64,000 nucleotides of DNA from Gammaproteobacteria bacterium (GCA_029253585.1 JAQWZF010000026.1:229990-293989), one strand, 5' to 3'. Shown: positions 26,837-37,931, numbered from the stretch's first letter. Numbers and translations are program-made. Notes: generated by a model not told the origin, from the letters alone.

Positions 26837-28840
26837 TCACGCGTCGAAAGACTTAACGGTTGCGACGATGTTCTCAGCAGAGAAGCCGAAGTGTTCCATT
26901 AGCACTGGCCCTGGAGCCGATTCACCGAAGGTGTGCATGCCGATGACCTTGCCATTGAGGCCGACGAACTTGCGCCAGTAGTCGACGCCTGCAGCCTCGA
27001 CTGCGACACGTCTGCGCACACTCATTGGCAATACCTGTTCCTGATAATCGGCATCCTGCGCCTCGAAGACATCGACGCTGGGCATGGAAACCAGACGCGC
27101 GTTTATGCCTTCCGCCTGAAGAGTCTCTACCGCTGCCAGGCTTATCGCTACTTCCGAACCGGTGGCGAGCACGATCACTGCAGGCTCTCCCTCACAGTCT
27201 TTCAATATATAGGCGCCGCGAGCGATGGCTTGCAGCTGTTCGTCGCTGCGCGCCTGATGCGGCAGGTTTTGGCGAGAGAAGACCAGGGAAGTGGGGCCAA
27301 CTTGTCTTTCGACGGCGGACTTCCAGGCGACTGCAGACTCGACATTGTCACAGGGGCGCCATACGGACATATTGGGTGTACTACGCAGGCTGGCTAATTG
27401 CTCAACTGGCTGATGCGTCGGTCCATCTTCGCCCTGACCGATGGAGTCGTGAGTATAGACGAATATACTCTGTTGTTTCATCAACGCCGACATCCTCACG
27501 GCGTTACGCGCATATTCCATGAAGATCAGGAAGGTTGCCGTGTAGGGGATGAAGCCGCCATGCAACGCCATGCCGGTAGCGATGGCGCTCATTCCAAACT
27601 CGCGAACGCCGTAGTAGATGTAGTTGCCGTCGGCCTTTTGCGAGATCGCGGAGCTGCCTGACCAGTTGGTTAGGTTAGACCCGGTCAGATCGGCGGAGCC
27701 ACCGATTAATTCCGGTAATAGGCTCGCATAGGCTTCGATACAATTCTGTGAGGCCTTGCGGCTGGGAATATTGTCATCGCTGCCCTGGCACTCGGCGATA
27801 TACTCGTCGGCCTTGGCACTGAAATAGCTAGGTAGCTGACCTTTTAGTCTGCGCACCAGTTCCATGGCGAGCTCTGGGTATTCTTCCTCATAGATAACAA
27901 GCTTCTCTTTCCAAGCGGACTCGGCGGTGAAGCCTTTCTCGGTCGCATCCCATAACTGCTTGATGTCTTCGGGAATTACGAAAGGAGCATGTGACCATTC
28001 AAGCGCTGCTCGCGTAGCCGCTATCTCTTCATCGCCAAGCGGTGCGCCATGAGTGGCGGAAGTACCCTGTTTGTTAGGTGAGCCGAAGCCGATTATTGTC
28101 TTGCAGCTAATCAATGTTGGCCGGCTCGTCTCGCTCTGAGCTTGCTCGATGGCATCGCTAATAGCCGCGGAGTCGTGCCCATCGACAGACAAGACCTGCC
28201 AGCCATAGGCCTCGAAACGCTTAGCGGTATCATCCGCAAACCATTCGTCTACCTCGCCGTCTATCGAGATGCCGTTGTCATCATAGAACATCACGAGTTT
28301 GCCAAGATTCAGCGTGCCCGCGAGGGAGCAGACTTCATGGGAGATGCCTTCCATTAGACAGCCGTCACCGGCGAAGACGTAGGTGTAGTGGTCGATGATC
28401 TCGTGATTCTCGCGATTAAACTGCGCGCCCAGTGTCTTCTCCGCGATCGCCATGCCCACAGCATTGGCGAGGCCTTGCCCTAGCGGCCCTGTAGTAGTTT
28501 CTACGCCAGGCGTATAACCGAACTCGGGATGGCCGGGGGTCTTGGAGTCGAACTGCCTGAACTGCTGCAGGTCGTCGATAGAAAGGTCGTAGCCCGTTAG
28601 ATGCAGCAGAGAATACATCAGCATCGACCCATGGCCATTGGAGAGCACGAAGCGGTCGCGATTGAACCAGTTCGGGTCACCCGGATTGTGCTTGAGGAAA
28701 TCGCACCAGAGCACCTGTGCTATGTCTGCCATTCCCATGGGCGCACCGGGATGTCCGGACTTCGCCTTCTGCACAGCATCCATACTTAGTGCACGAATTG
28801 CATTAGCACTCTGTCTACGTGACACAACTTGTTCTGCCAT
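26837..28840 (-). CDS. tkt: transketolase
   Basis: 667 residues; thiamine-diphosphate enzyme of the pentose phosphate pathway. Seen: [13 protein letters not shown] at the N-terminus, the ThDP-binding [12 protein letters not shown] followed by [12 protein letters not shown], and the pyrimidine-domain [17 protein letters not shown]. The ATG at 28840 is preceded in frame by a TTG (28843); AAGGAAA upstream suits either. It is the first gene of tkt-epd-pgk-fba, with 50 bp to epd, and is divergent from the sahR-met genes across 355 bp. Confidence 0.96.
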   Translation of the reverse strand: MAEQVVSRRQSANAIRALSMDAVQKAKSGHPGAPMGMADIAQVLWCDFLKHNPGDPNWFNRDRFVLSNGHGSMLMYSLLHLTGYDLSIDDLQQFRQFDSKTPGHPEFGYTPGVETTTGPLGQGLANAVGMAIAEKTLGAQFNRENHEIIDHYTYVFAGDGCLMEGISHEVCSLAGTLNLGKLVMFYDDNGISIDGEVDEWFADDTAKRFEAYGWQVLSVDGHDSAAISDAIEQAQSETSRPTLISCKTIIGFGSPNKQGTSATHGAPLGDEEIAATRAALEWSHAPFVIPEDIKQLWDATEKGFTAESAWKEKLVIYEEEYPELAMELVRRLKGQLPSYFSAKADEYIAECQGSDDNIPSRKASQNCIEAYASLLPELIGGSADLTGSNLTNWSGSSAISQKADGNYIYYGVREFGMSAIATGMALHGGFIPYTATFLIFMEYARNAVRMSALMKQQSIFVYTHDSIGQGEDGPTHQPVEQLASLRSTPNMSVWRPCDNVESAVAWKSAVERQVGPTSLVFSRQNLPHQARSDEQLQAIARGAYILKDCEGEPAVIVLATGSEVAISLAAVETLQAEGINARLVSMPSVDVFEAQDADYQEQVLPMSVRRRVAVEAAGVDYWRKFVGLNGKVIGMHTFGESAPGPVLMEHFGFSAENIVATVKSFDA

Positions 28841-29004
28841 CAATCGATTTCCTTCAGTTTTTGCTTATTATTGCCATTATTAGCGAAGCGAGTGGCTCAG
28901 TGCCCTGCTGCTAGCTGGATAGCCAGATTCAGTTGGGGCAGGGAGGTAAATGCTTCGGGGAGCTTCTGATTCAGAGCGCTATTTTCCCGCACCTGAATCG
29001 AATA

Positions 29005-29020
29005 TGCCATATCTATGGCA
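29005..29020. promoter_or_regulatory. 16-bp palindrome in the tkt/sahR control region
   Basis: TGCCATA and TATGGCA flank a 2-bp centre, giving 7-bp perfect arms. It lies 165 bp upstream of tkt and 179 bp upstream of sahR. A regulator is not identified. Confidence 0.4.
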
Positions 29021-29107
29021 CCCCAGAGGCAATATATTACAATATAAGTGGCATGACCCTGACTTCAATCAGCCCTAGGTTCAGGCTGTTCTTTTATCGA
29101 GCAATAT

Positions 29108-29131
29108 CTATATCAATATATTTTGATATAG
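29108..29131 (+). promoter_or_regulatory. probable SahR operator overlapping the sahR promoter
   Basis: CTATATCAA-TATATT-TTGATATAG is a perfect palindrome with 9-bp arms. Its right arm contains TTGATA (29123-29128), which with GCTAAT (29146-29151) forms a 17-bp-spaced sigma-70 promoter. Occupation would block RNA polymerase. ArsR-fold regulators bind dyads of this size, and SahR proteins are known to control SAH/methionine-cycle genes such as those following here. Direct binding is inferred. Confidence 0.6.
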
Positions 29132-29198
29132 AATTGAAATTGTCGGCTAATGCTGTTAACTTAGCGCCTCTTCGGACTTTCGACCCTTAGGCCTAGAC

Positions 29199-30206
29199 AT
29201 GGCGGCACCTGCATTTAAGACCACCGGCAACTTAGACTCTTTGAACCCGATGGAGGCACTGACCACGCTGCATAAAGCCCTAGCCGACCATCTACGCCTG
29301 CAGATACTGAGGCTTCTAAAGAGCGAATCATTCGGGGTACTGGAATTATGCCGCATTCTCGACATCAGGCAGTCCGCCCTCAGTCATCATCTAAAGATAC
29401 TCGCTACTAGCAATCTGGTTTCCACGCGTCGTGAGGGAAACTCAATCTTCTACAGGCGCACCTTCCTGTCGGAAGACGATATCTACAGCGAGAGTAAGAA
29501 GACAGTTTTCGAAAATCTGGACTCTGTAGAGATCCCCGGCAGCCAACTTAGAAAGATCAAACAGATTCAATTAGAAAGAGCGCAGCTCTCTCTGAACTTC
29601 TTCAATAAGAATGCGAACAAATTTAAGGAAAAGCAGGGCCTGATCGTGGAACACGCAGACTATGCGAACAGCCTGCACGATCTCATCGCCGGCCTGACCC
29701 TGAGCGATGAGGCAGCGGTGATAGAAGTAGGCCCGGGAGAGGGCCAATTACTAACAGAGCTGTTACAGCGCTTCGAGAACCTAACCGCGCTGGATAATTC
29801 CAAAGACATGCTGGAGAAGTCTCGCGCCGCGGTCGTCGAAAGAGGCTGCAGTGGTGTCGAATTTATACTCGGCGACACGGCTGTTGCATGCAAGCAGGGC
29901 ACAAGCGCTGATCTCATCATCTTCGACATGGTGCTGCATCACATCTCTTCCCCTTCGAAGACATTCAAAGACATTGGTGCGCTGCTGAATCCCGACGGCT
30001 ATCTGTTAATCGTCGAACTGTGCAGTCACGATCAGGATTGGGTGCGAGAGTCATGTGGCGACCTATGGCTAGGCTTCGAAGAAGACGACCTGAATCATTG
30101 GGCCGAGAAGTCGGGTTTAACGATACAACAGAGTTCCTATCTTGGATTACGCAATGGCTTTCAGATTCAGATGCGCACTTTTAAAAATGTGACATCTGGC
30201 TCTTAG
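29199..30206 (+). CDS. sahR: SahR-like ArsR-family regulator with C-terminal SAM-methyltransferase fold
   Basis: 335 residues. An ArsR-type winged helix (about 20-95: ADHLRLQILRLLKSESFGV, then SALSHHLKILATSNLVSTRR) is fused to a class I methyltransferase fold (about 165-330) with motif I VIEVGPGEGQLLTELL and DMVLHHIS. The ArsR helix lacks the metal-binding CxC of arsenic sensors. This fusion, placed before metK-ahcY-metF, matches SahR, a repressor of methionine-cycle genes that responds to S-adenosylhomocysteine. Whether the methyltransferase fold is catalytic or only a ligand-binding site is unknown. Confidence 0.8.
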   Translation: MAAPAFKTTGNLDSLNPMEALTTLHKALADHLRLQILRLLKSESFGVLELCRILDIRQSALSHHLKILATSNLVSTRREGNSIFYRRTFLSEDDIYSESKKTVFENLDSVEIPGSQLRKIKQIQLERAQLSLNFFNKNANKFKEKQGLIVEHADYANSLHDLIAGLTLSDEAAVIEVGPGEGQLLTELLQRFENLTALDNSKDMLEKSRAAVVERGCSGVEFILGDTAVACKQGTSADLIIFDMVLHHISSPSKTFKDIGALLNPDGYLLIVELCSHDQDWVRESCGDLWLGFEEDDLNHWAEKSGLTIQQSSYLGLRNGFQIQMRTFKNVTSGS

Positions 30207-30308
30207 GCTTACTGTTAACTCGCAGGCTTTAACTTAGCTTTTTATTTTTAATTATTTTGTTATTTTTAATCACTATTACTACTATCACTACTTTTTGAGG
30301 ACATACTA

Positions 30309-31469
30309 ATGGCAGTATCTACACTCTTCACATCTGAGTCAGTATCTGAGGGTCATCCGGATAAAATGGCCGACCAGATCTCCGATGCAATCCTCGACGC
30401 TCTGCTTGAGCAGGACAAAGACTCCAGAGTAGCCTGCGAGACCATGATTAAGACTGGCATGGTCATTGTTGCCGGAGAGATAACAACAGATGCCTACGTC
30501 GACATTGAAGACATCGTGCGCGGTGTCGTAAACGATATCGGCTACAACAATTCTGAGAGTGGCTTCGACAGCAACACCTGCGCAGTGCTCAATGGAATAG
30601 GCAAGCAGTCTCCAGACATCGCCATGGGTGTTGATGATACGGCAGATCACGAACAGGGCGCCGGCGATCAGGGCTTGATGTTTGGTTACGCGACAAATGA
30701 AACCGACGTACTAATGCCAGCACCGATTACCTATTCACATCTTTTAGTGAAGCGTCAATCTGACGTGCGTAAAGATGGCACCCTGCCCTGGTTACAGCCA
30801 GACGCAAAGAGTCAGATTACCTTCCGTTACGAAGACGGCAAGCCGGTTGCAATCGATGCCGTCGTTCTGTCGACGCAGCACAGCGAAGAGATCTCGCTTA
30901 AAGATTTACAAGAAGCGGTTATGGAAGAAATCATTAAGCCAGTTCTTCCAGATTCGTGGATCAACGCTGACACCAAGTATTTCATCAATCCAACCGGTCG
31001 TTTCGTTATCGGCGGCCCCTACGGCGACTGCGGGCTTACCGGCAGAAAGATTATCGTCGATACCTACGGCGGTATGGCACGACACGGTGGCGGTGCGTTC
31101 TCCGGAAAAGACCCGTCCAAGGTTGATCGCTCGGCAGCCTACGCGGCACGCTACGTGGCCAAGAACATCGTTGCTGCAGGTATCGCAGAGCGTTGCGAGA
31201 TTCAACTCTCTTACGCCATCGGGGTTGCAGAGCCAACTTCGATAAGCATCGAAACATTCGGCACCAACAAGGTCAGCAATGCGAAGATCGTTGAGTTAAT
31301 TCGCGAGCATTTCGAGCTGCGCCCGAAAGGCCTGATCAAGATGCTGAACCTGATCCAGCCGATCTATAGAGACACTGCCGCTTACGGTCACTTCGGTCGC
31401 GAAGACCTGGACCTAAGCTGGGAAAAAACAGATAAAGCTGACGCGCTTAAAGCAGCCGCTGGCCTATAA
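30309..31469 (+). CDS. metK: S-adenosylmethionine synthase
   Basis: 386 residues; makes SAM from methionine and ATP in the cytoplasm. Signatures are [15 protein letters not shown] at the N-terminus, [15 protein letters not shown], and [19 protein letters not shown]. All are intact and the length is normal. It starts 102 bp after sahR; the gap is AT-rich with no terminator stem, so read-through from the sahR promoter is likely. It is followed 25 bp later by ahcY. Confidence 0.97.
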   Translation: MAVSTLFTSESVSEGHPDKMADQISDAILDALLEQDKDSRVACETMIKTGMVIVAGEITTDAYVDIEDIVRGVVNDIGYNNSESGFDSNTCAVLNGIGKQSPDIAMGVDDTADHEQGAGDQGLMFGYATNETDVLMPAPITYSHLLVKRQSDVRKDGTLPWLQPDAKSQITFRYEDGKPVAIDAVVLSTQHSEEISLKDLQEAVMEEIIKPVLPDSWINADTKYFINPTGRFVIGGPYGDCGLTGRKIIVDTYGGMARHGGGAFSGKDPSKVDRSAAYAARYVAKNIVAAGIAERCEIQLSYAIGVAEPTSISIETFGTNKVSNAKIVELIREHFELRPKGLIKMLNLIQPIYRDTAAYGHFGREDLDLSWEKTDKADALKAAAGL

Positions 31470-31494
31470 CACTATTCATATAACGGAGTTAGAC

Positions 31495-32898
31495 ATGAAC
31501 GATTTATCAATACAAAAGAATGCAGTAGCACAAGATTATAAAGTAGCAGATATTAGCCTGGCCGCGTTTGGTCGCCGCGAAGTTACATTAGCTGAGGCAG
31601 AGATGCCCGCCCTAATGACTCTGCGCCACAAGTACGCCGCCGAGAAGCCTCTGGCGAATGCCAAGATCCTCGGTTGTATTCATATGACGGTGCAGACGGC
31701 CGTTCTCATCGAGACACTGGTTGATCTCGGCGCAGAGGTTCGCTGGTCATCTTGCAACATCTTCTCCACCCAAGACCACGCAGCGGCTTGTATTGCCGCA
31801 GCCGGTATCGCCGTTTACGCCTGGAAAGGACAGACGGAAGACGAAGGCGAATGGTGCATAGAGCAGACTATCCTAAAAGACGGCGAGCCCTGGGATGTGA
31901 ACATGATTCTCGACGATGGCGGCGACCTGACGGCGATGGTGCATGAGAAGTACCCACAGCTACTGGCAAACATTCACGGCATCACCGAAGAGACGACTAC
32001 CGGCGTGCATCGCCTGTTAGAGATGCTGGAAGAAGGTTCTCTGAAAGTTCCCGCGATCAACGTGAATGATTCGGTAACCAAGTCCAAGAACGACAACAAA
32101 TACGGCTGTCGTCACTCGCTAAACGACGGCATCAAGCGCGGCACGGATATGTTGCTCTCCGGCAAGCAGGCATTGGTCGTTGGCTATGGTGACGTAGGTA
32201 AAGGTTCGGCGCAGAGCCTGAATCAGGAAGGCATGATTGTAAAGATTGCTGAGATAGACCCGATCTGCGCGATGCAGGCCTGCATGGATGGCTATGAGCT
32301 GGTCTCTCCCTACATCGATGGTATCAACACAGGATCTAGCGAGGGCATCGATACGGCATTGCTCGGAAAGATCGATCTAATTGTGACAACTACCGGCAAC
32401 GTTAATGTCTGTGACAAGTTCATGTTGCAGGCGGTCAAGACCGGCGCTGTGATTTGTAATATCGGTCACTTCGACAATGAAATCGACACGGCCTTTATGC
32501 GCGAGAATTGGGACTGGGAAGAAATTAAGCCTCAGGTTCACAAGATCTATCGTGATGGCGCCACGAATCAGAGCGATTACCTAGTTCTTCTCTCTGAAGG
32601 CCGTCTGATTAACCTTGGTAATGCGACTGGTCACCCTTCGCGCATCATGGATGGCTCATTCGCGAATCAGGTATTGGCGCAGATGTTCATGTTCGAGCAA
32701 AAGTTTGCCGATCTACCTGAAGCCGAGAAGACAGCCAATCTGTATGTCGAAGTACTGCCTAAGCATCTCGACGAAGAAGTTGCTGCGATGATGGTTGGTG
32801 GCTTCGGTGGCGTGTTAACAAAGCTTACCGATACTCAGGCCAAGTACATCAACGTCGATGTGAATGGTCCTTACAAGACTGACAGCTACAAGTACTAA
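31495..32898 (+). CDS. ahcY: adenosylhomocysteinase
   Basis: 467 residues; cleaves S-adenosylhomocysteine to adenosine and homocysteine with bound NAD. Landmarks are [25 protein letters not shown] with the catalytic Lys and Asp, the NAD loop [12 protein letters not shown], and the C-terminal [15 protein letters not shown] end (here [11 protein letters not shown]). It has the extra ~40-residue insertion of the longer AhcY class around 190-230. A GGAG site lies 6 bp before ATG. I looked for an SAH riboswitch in the 25-bp gap and there is no room for one, so regulation by SahR is the more likely route. Confidence 0.97.
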   Translation: MNDLSIQKNAVAQDYKVADISLAAFGRREVTLAEAEMPALMTLRHKYAAEKPLANAKILGCIHMTVQTAVLIETLVDLGAEVRWSSCNIFSTQDHAAACIAAAGIAVYAWKGQTEDEGEWCIEQTILKDGEPWDVNMILDDGGDLTAMVHEKYPQLLANIHGITEETTTGVHRLLEMLEEGSLKVPAINVNDSVTKSKNDNKYGCRHSLNDGIKRGTDMLLSGKQALVVGYGDVGKGSAQSLNQEGMIVKIAEIDPICAMQACMDGYELVSPYIDGINTGSSEGIDTALLGKIDLIVTTTGNVNVCDKFMLQAVKTGAVICNIGHFDNEIDTAFMRENWDWEEIKPQVHKIYRDGATNQSDYLVLLSEGRLINLGNATGHPSRIMDGSFANQVLAQMFMFEQKFADLPEAEKTANLYVEVLPKHLDEEVAAMMVGGFGGVLTKLTDTQAKYINVDVNGPYKTDSYKY

Positions 32899-32945
32899 GC
32901 AGATCTTTAGTACTGACCAAGAAGAGCAACAAGGAATGGTAAATT

Positions 32946-33812
32946 ATGGATGTCTCTAATCCATCAACATTCAGCATCGAGTTTTTCCCGCCTCGCACCG
33001 AGGCGGGGGAAGCGAAGCTGGATACGGTGCACGCGGAACTAGGCAAGTTGAACCCCGATTTCTTCTCCGTAACCTATGGCGCTGGGGGATCAACCAAGGC
33101 TGGTACTGAGCAGATCGTACTGCGCTACCACGCGGCAGGTTCTGTCTGTGCACCTCATCTTTCCTTTGGTGGCGCAGATGAAGAAGAACTGCGCCACCTG
33201 TTGCAATCTTATATAGACGCCGGCATAAAACGTCTGGTGGCCTTACGTGGAGATATGCCGTCCGGTGTCGGTGCGTCGGTGCAACATCACTATGCCAATG
33301 AGCTTGTCGGGTTCATTCGCAGGGAGACTGGCGATCATTTTCATATCGATGTGGCCTGCTACCCGGAGGTTCATCCCGAGTCGAAGAGTTATGCTTCTGA
33401 TGTGGATTTCTTCAAGCGCAAGGTGGATGCCGGTGCAAACTCGGCAATTACTCAGTACTTCTACAACCCCGATGCCTATTTTCGCTTCGCCGACTATTGC
33501 GGCGACGCGGGAATAACTATTCCCATAGTCCCAGGCATTATGCCTATCAGCAACTACGCAAACCTTGCCCGTTTTAGTGCAAACTGTGGCGCTGAGATTC
33601 CAAGATGGCTGGGCAAGAGATTGCAGGGTTTCGGTGACGATGCTGAGAGTCTGCGCAGCTTTGGCATCGATGTGGTTAGCGAATTGTGTGAAGACCTGCT
33701 TGCCGGGGGCGCCCCCGGACTTCATTTCTATTCGATGAACCTCAGCCAGGGCGTTAGTCAGATTTGGACTAATCTGGACCTTGGCAAGCGCAATCAGAAT
33801 GAACTGCCGTAG
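32946..33812 (+). CDS. metF: methylenetetrahydrofolate reductase
   Basis: 288 residues, the usual length for bacterial MetF; reduces 5,10-methylene-THF to 5-methyl-THF with FAD. Signatures are SIEFFPPRTEAGE with the catalytic Glu, FFSVTYGAGGST, LVALRGDMP, and a TQYFYNPDAYFRF segment. It follows ahcY by 47 bp, completing the set that regenerates methionine and recycles SAH. Confidence 0.95.
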   Translation: MDVSNPSTFSIEFFPPRTEAGEAKLDTVHAELGKLNPDFFSVTYGAGGSTKAGTEQIVLRYHAAGSVCAPHLSFGGADEEELRHLLQSYIDAGIKRLVALRGDMPSGVGASVQHHYANELVGFIRRETGDHFHIDVACYPEVHPESKSYASDVDFFKRKVDAGANSAITQYFYNPDAYFRFADYCGDAGITIPIVPGIMPISNYANLARFSANCGAEIPRWLGKRLQGFGDDAESLRSFGIDVVSELCEDLLAGGAPGLHFYSMNLSQGVSQIWTNLDLGKRNQNELP

Positions 33813-33822
33813 GCATTGCTAG

Positions 33823-34557
33823 ATGCGACTCTCTCGCGTTTATGTCAATGCTCCGCTTAAGCTGAATACGCTTGTTCCTCTGCCCAAAGAGACCGCTCAC
33901 TATCTCGGCAATGTTTTGCGTCTGCGTGTCGACGATGAGCTCCTCTTATTCAATTCCCAGCACGGTGAATTTCTAGCGCGTATTTGCACGGCGACCAAGA
34001 AATCTGTCGAGGTTGAGCTGATCGAGGTGCGGCGTGAGCTCGATGCCGATGAGGAACAGAATCGCTTGGGGCTTCATCTAATCCTGGGTCTGTCACGGGG
34101 AGACAAAATGGATTTCGCCGTGCAGAAATCTACAGAGCTCGGTGTGACGGAAATTAGCCCAGTCTATACAGAACGTGGTGAGGTCAGACTCAAACCAGAA
34201 CGGCTGGAGAAGAAGCTGCTGCACTGGCGCAAGGTTGCCATTAGTGCCTGCGAGCAGAGTGGCCGGTTAGCTGTTCCATCGATACATTGTCCGATTCCAT
34301 TGGCGGATCTGGCTCAGGGCAGTAGTGCCAACAAGTGGATGTTGGAGCCAAGTGGTTCCGATAGCGTTCCAGAATCCATCACAGATAGACATATCGATTT
34401 ATTGATCGGGCCCGAGGGAGGTTTCTCGCTGGCTGAGATTGACTGGGCACGGGACAATGGTTTTAAGATCGTCTCTCTGGGCACACGAATTCTGCGTACC
34501 GAGACTGCACCAATCGCAGCGCTGGCCATCTTGCAACACAAGTTTGGGGATATGTAG
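33823..34557 (+). CDS. rsmE: 16S rRNA (uracil(1498)-N(3))-methyltransferase
   Basis: 244 residues; SPOUT-family enzyme methylating U1498 in the 30S subunit. A PUA-like N-terminal domain (HYLGNVLRLRVDDEL) is followed by the trefoil-knot domain with LIGPEGGFSLAEI and SLGTRILRTETAPI, where the cofactor binds. It begins 10 bp after metF and could be the last gene of the sahR-met transcript, apt because SAM is its cofactor, although this pairing may be chance. Confidence 0.93.
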   Translation: MRLSRVYVNAPLKLNTLVPLPKETAHYLGNVLRLRVDDELLLFNSQHGEFLARICTATKKSVEVELIEVRRELDADEEQNRLGLHLILGLSRGDKMDFAVQKSTELGVTEISPVYTERGEVRLKPERLEKKLLHWRKVAISACEQSGRLAVPSIHCPIPLADLAQGSSANKWMLEPSGSDSVPESITDRHIDLLIGPEGGFSLAEIDWARDNGFKIVSLGTRILRTETAPIAALAILQHKFGDM

Positions 34558-34593
34558 TTTCAAGAACTACTAGATGTGAGGATAGCTGCCAGG

Positions 34594-35940
34594 CTAGAAC
34601 CGAAAAGACAGCGATCCGAAGCCTACGCGCTTACCGAAGAAACTAAAGCAGTAATTGCGCGGATCCAAATCTTTACCACCGGCTAATTTGTTAACGGCAT
34701 TTTTCGAGCGATAACTGGACACGATTGAACGATCTATTTTTAACTTGCCCTGATTCGCTAAATCCACGAGTTTAGGTTTCTCAAACACGGCCATCTTGTT
34801 ATCGGTTAGCAGTGCAATCTTGGGCGATAGCTTTTCTTTCGAATTTTGCTCTAATACCAGACCAATCTCACCGCTGGATAATTTTATCAGGGAGCCTATT
34901 GGATAGGTTCCCATGAGATGAATCAGCTCGATCACTAACTGCGCGGGAAACTTCAGTGCCCGTTGTTTATACAGTTTTGTTAACGCCTTCGCAGGAGGCA
35001 GAGCACAACCGTCTCCATTACTGCGCACTAAACGTTCGAAGCAATAGGCAAGGTTCGCATAACGGGCTAGCAAAGGAATTTGTCCAGCTCGAAGTTTGCG
35101 CGGAAAACCCCGACCATCTTGCCGCTCATGGTGAGCGCGAACAATCCCCGCTATGCGATCGTCAAGATCCGGGTAGTGTGAAACCACGTCGACACCAAAA
35201 TCACTGTGCTTTCTATAGGCGAGAAACTCCTTCCTCCGAAACGGCCCGCGCTTGTTAGCCAGTCTCTCCGGCAAGAGCTGCATTCCGATATCGGCCAGCA
35301 GGGTTCCCATGCAGAGAGTAAGCATGTCATGGCTGTGCATCCCTACTTGTCTCGCCAATACTACCGACCAGATCGCTGCTCACACGCAGTAGTCCGTATC
35401 GAATCTGTTTGACAGGTCTGTATTCAATAGCTAGATATGTGTCTGCGAATTCGCGATGGCAGACTCGACCAGGCCCGAGATCGATTTTTCCAAGAGCGGG
35501 ATATCCATGTCTTCGCCGTTGCGAACGGCGAGTGCCTGGACAGCGAAATCGGCTTTAAGCGTTTGATGTAATTAGTAGGCTTTATCGATCTGTTGTTTAA
35601 CACTTCGGGTGTTCTGATAAACATCGCGATCAATTTTTAGCGAGGATAACGCAGGAGCAGCGCGACGGGCAGAGCTTAGAATCGTCAGCTGATGCTCTCG
35701 TGTCCTGCGTTGCTGTAAACCCTTGTTGGTGTCGATGACGACATGCTTGCAGTGCTTTGCGAGCACCTCAATGTCTTCGGCATTCTTTAGGTGAAACCCG
35801 TCCATCGAAAACGGAGTCTTCGACCAGGCGCAGTCCAATTCACAGATATACATGCCTAGCAAAAGCTCGGCGCAGCTTAAGCTGAGGAGGTTGTTCGCTG
35901 CGAAGCGTTGTGAGTTGGTAGTAGATTTTGAAACTGACAT
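34594..35940 (-). pseudogene. HD-GYP domain protein, broken by three in-frame stops
   Basis: One reading frame of about 448 codons, interrupted by TAA (35572-35574), TAG (35431-35433) and TGA (35380-35382), with similarity continuing through all of them. The N-terminal DUF3391 domain (LLLGMYICELDCAW, then NAEDIEVLAKHCKHVVID) and the HD-GYP core (HHERQDGRGFPRK) are recognisable. The catalytic HD pair reads LLADIGM, so His is lost, and GYP reads GFP. HD-GYP proteins degrade c-di-GMP. This copy was probably degenerate or non-catalytic before the stops arose. A sequencing artefact is unlikely to give three same-frame stops. Confidence 0.8.
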
Positions 35941-36060
35941 TTGCCGAGCTTACTCGGCTTTTCAAAAACCTCTTGTAAGATTTTTCACAAATCGGTGCGT
36001 ATCGTGACCTGAAGGGCTATTTTGCGACGTAGTTATCCCACGATTTTTTGGGTTTTAAGC

Positions 36061-36092
36061 AAAAAAAAGCGCCTTTGAATTCAAAGGCGCTT
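36061..36092 (-). terminator. intrinsic terminator after amtB
   Basis: AAGCGCCTTTGAA and TTCAAAGGCGCTT form a perfect 26-bp palindrome, followed on the minus strand by a run of T. It lies about 40 bp after the amtB stop. Confidence 0.85.
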
Positions 36093-36129
36093 ACGTAAGT
36101 AAAACGTTAAGGGAGAGTTAATCTTTAGA

Positions 36130-37398
36130 TTACTGAGTTACAAATTCCGGATAAGCTTCCATGCCGCATTCTGACATGTCGACACCTTCCGCTTCTTCTT
36201 CCTCGCTAACTCGGAGACCCATGATCGCCTTGATGGCAAACCATACGATCGCGCTAGTAGCAAACACCCAGACAAAAATAGTTAGCATGCCAACCAGCTG
36301 ACCCATGAAGGTCGCATCAGGGTCGGACAGGAGTACGGCGAAGATACCGAAGATGCCTACCGTGCCGTGGACCGAGATCGCACCGACCGGATCGTCGATC
36401 TTCAGCTTGTCCAGAGTGATAATGCTGAACACTACGATCGTGCCACCGATGGCGCCAATGATTGTTGCTAGCAGTGGTGTTGGATCGGCAGGTTCTGCAG
36501 TGATCGCAACCAGGCCCGCGAGCGCACCGTTGAGTGCCATTGTGAGGTCGGCCTTGCCGAACATCAGGCGCGCTACGAGTAGAGCTGCAATGAGTCCGCC
36601 AGCTGCGGCTGCGTTCGTGTTAAGAAATACGTTAGCCACTTCGTTAGCTACACCGATTCCACCTAGCTTAAGAGTAGAGCCACCGTTGAAGCCAAACCAG
36701 CCCATCCACAGGATGAATGTACCGAGAGTTGCAAGTGGTAAATTAGCACCAGGAATCGCCTGCGGCGCGCCTGCGGAGCTGTATTTACCTTTTCTTGGGC
36801 CCAGTAGAAGTACGCCTGCGAGCGCAGCGGTAGCGCCGGCCAAATGCACGATGCCAGACCCGGCATAGTCACTGTAGCTAAGTTCGAAAAGACCGAATAC
36901 GGAATCGCCATTCCAAGTCCAGCTACCTTCCATCGGATAGATGAAGCCAGTCATGACTACTGCGAATGCAAGGAAAGCCCAAAGCTTCATCCGCTCGGCA
37001 ACTGCGCCTGAGACAATCGACATTGCCGTTGCGACGAATACTACCTGGAAGAAGAAATCGGAAGCGCCTGAGTAGACCGAGTCGCCATCGAAGCCAGCGT
37101 CTGCGGATTCGGCGAGTACGCCTGCGATTGCCGCGTCGTCCATCTGTGCGACTGTAGTGATGCCAGATAAGAAGATGCCGCCGTCGTACATGATCTGATA
37201 ACCGCAAACCAAATACATGGTGCAGGCAATCGCATACAGTGCGACGTTTTTTGTGAGAATCTCTGTGGTGTTCTTAGAACGAACCAGTCCCGCTTCGAGC
37301 ATAGCGAAACCTGCCGCCATCCACATGACGAGTGCGCCACAAATGAGAAAATAGAACGTGTCCATTGCATACTGCAATTCGAAAATTTGATTTTCCAC
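36130..37398 (-). CDS. amtB: ammonium transporter AmtB
   Basis: 422 residues from a GTG start; GGAGG lies 6 bp upstream, which favours it over the longer frame. About eleven membrane segments are seen and no long periplasmic signal peptide is obvious. Family blocks are NTTEILTKNVALYAIA, DYAGSGIVHLAGA and GAISVHGTVGIFG; the conserved pore His residues lie in the last two. It carries ammonium across the inner membrane and is blocked by GlnK when nitrogen is ample. It follows glnK by 120 bp on the same strand. Confidence 0.96.
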   Translation of the reverse strand: MENQIFELQYAMDTFYFLICGALVMWMAAGFAMLEAGLVRSKNTTEILTKNVALYAIACTMYLVCGYQIMYDGGIFLSGITTVAQMDDAAIAGVLAESADAGFDGDSVYSGASDFFFQVVFVATAMSIVSGAVAERMKLWAFLAFAVVMTGFIYPMEGSWTWNGDSVFGLFELSYSDYAGSGIVHLAGATAALAGVLLLGPRKGKYSSAGAPQAIPGANLPLATLGTFILWMGWFGFNGGSTLKLGGIGVANEVANVFLNTNAAAAGGLIAALLVARLMFGKADLTMALNGALAGLVAITAEPADPTPLLATIIGAIGGTIVVFSIITLDKLKIDDPVGAISVHGTVGIFGIFAVLLSDPDATFMGQLVGMLTIFVWVFATSAIVWFAIKAIMGLRVSEEEEAEGVDMSECGMEAYPEFVTQ

Positions 37399-37518
37399 CC
37401 TGTACCTCCGGTTTAAAGGTCTACTGCTGCTCAAGCACTTTGGCTTCGCTGAGACCGATAGTTATCTTGTTTAAAACTTACTAATAATTGCGTTGAGTCT
37501 GTTTCTTGCGCGTTAGGA

Positions 37519-37887
<369 letters not shown>

Positions 37888-37915
37888 TTAAATTCCTACA
37901 ACTAATAATGCTCTA

Positions 37916-37931
37916 TGCAGGGTTCGTGCCA
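37916..37931 (-). promoter_or_regulatory. sigma-54 promoter of glnK-amtB
   Basis: On the minus strand TGGCAC-GAACC-CTGCA matches the -24/-12 consensus, with 10 bp between the GG and GC pairs. Only the first T of TTGC differs. It lies about 60 bp before the glnK ATG. I did not find a clean NtrC dyad. Confidence 0.75.

Larger units (their letters stand above)
28841..29198. other. divergent control region between tkt and sahR
   Basis: No gene is supported in this 358-bp region. It holds two perfect palindromes, listed separately, and must carry the promoters of tkt and of the sahR-met unit. Confidence 0.5.

Noticed and set aside
31470..31494. SAH riboswitch before ahcY
   Set aside because: The metK-ahcY gap is only 25 bp, too short, and none of the expected stems is present.
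36305..36868. Long plus-strand open frame of 187 codons across amtB
   Set aside because: It is the antisense of the intact AmtB gene; the amino-acid sequence has no recognisable family and the frame follows from amtB codon use.
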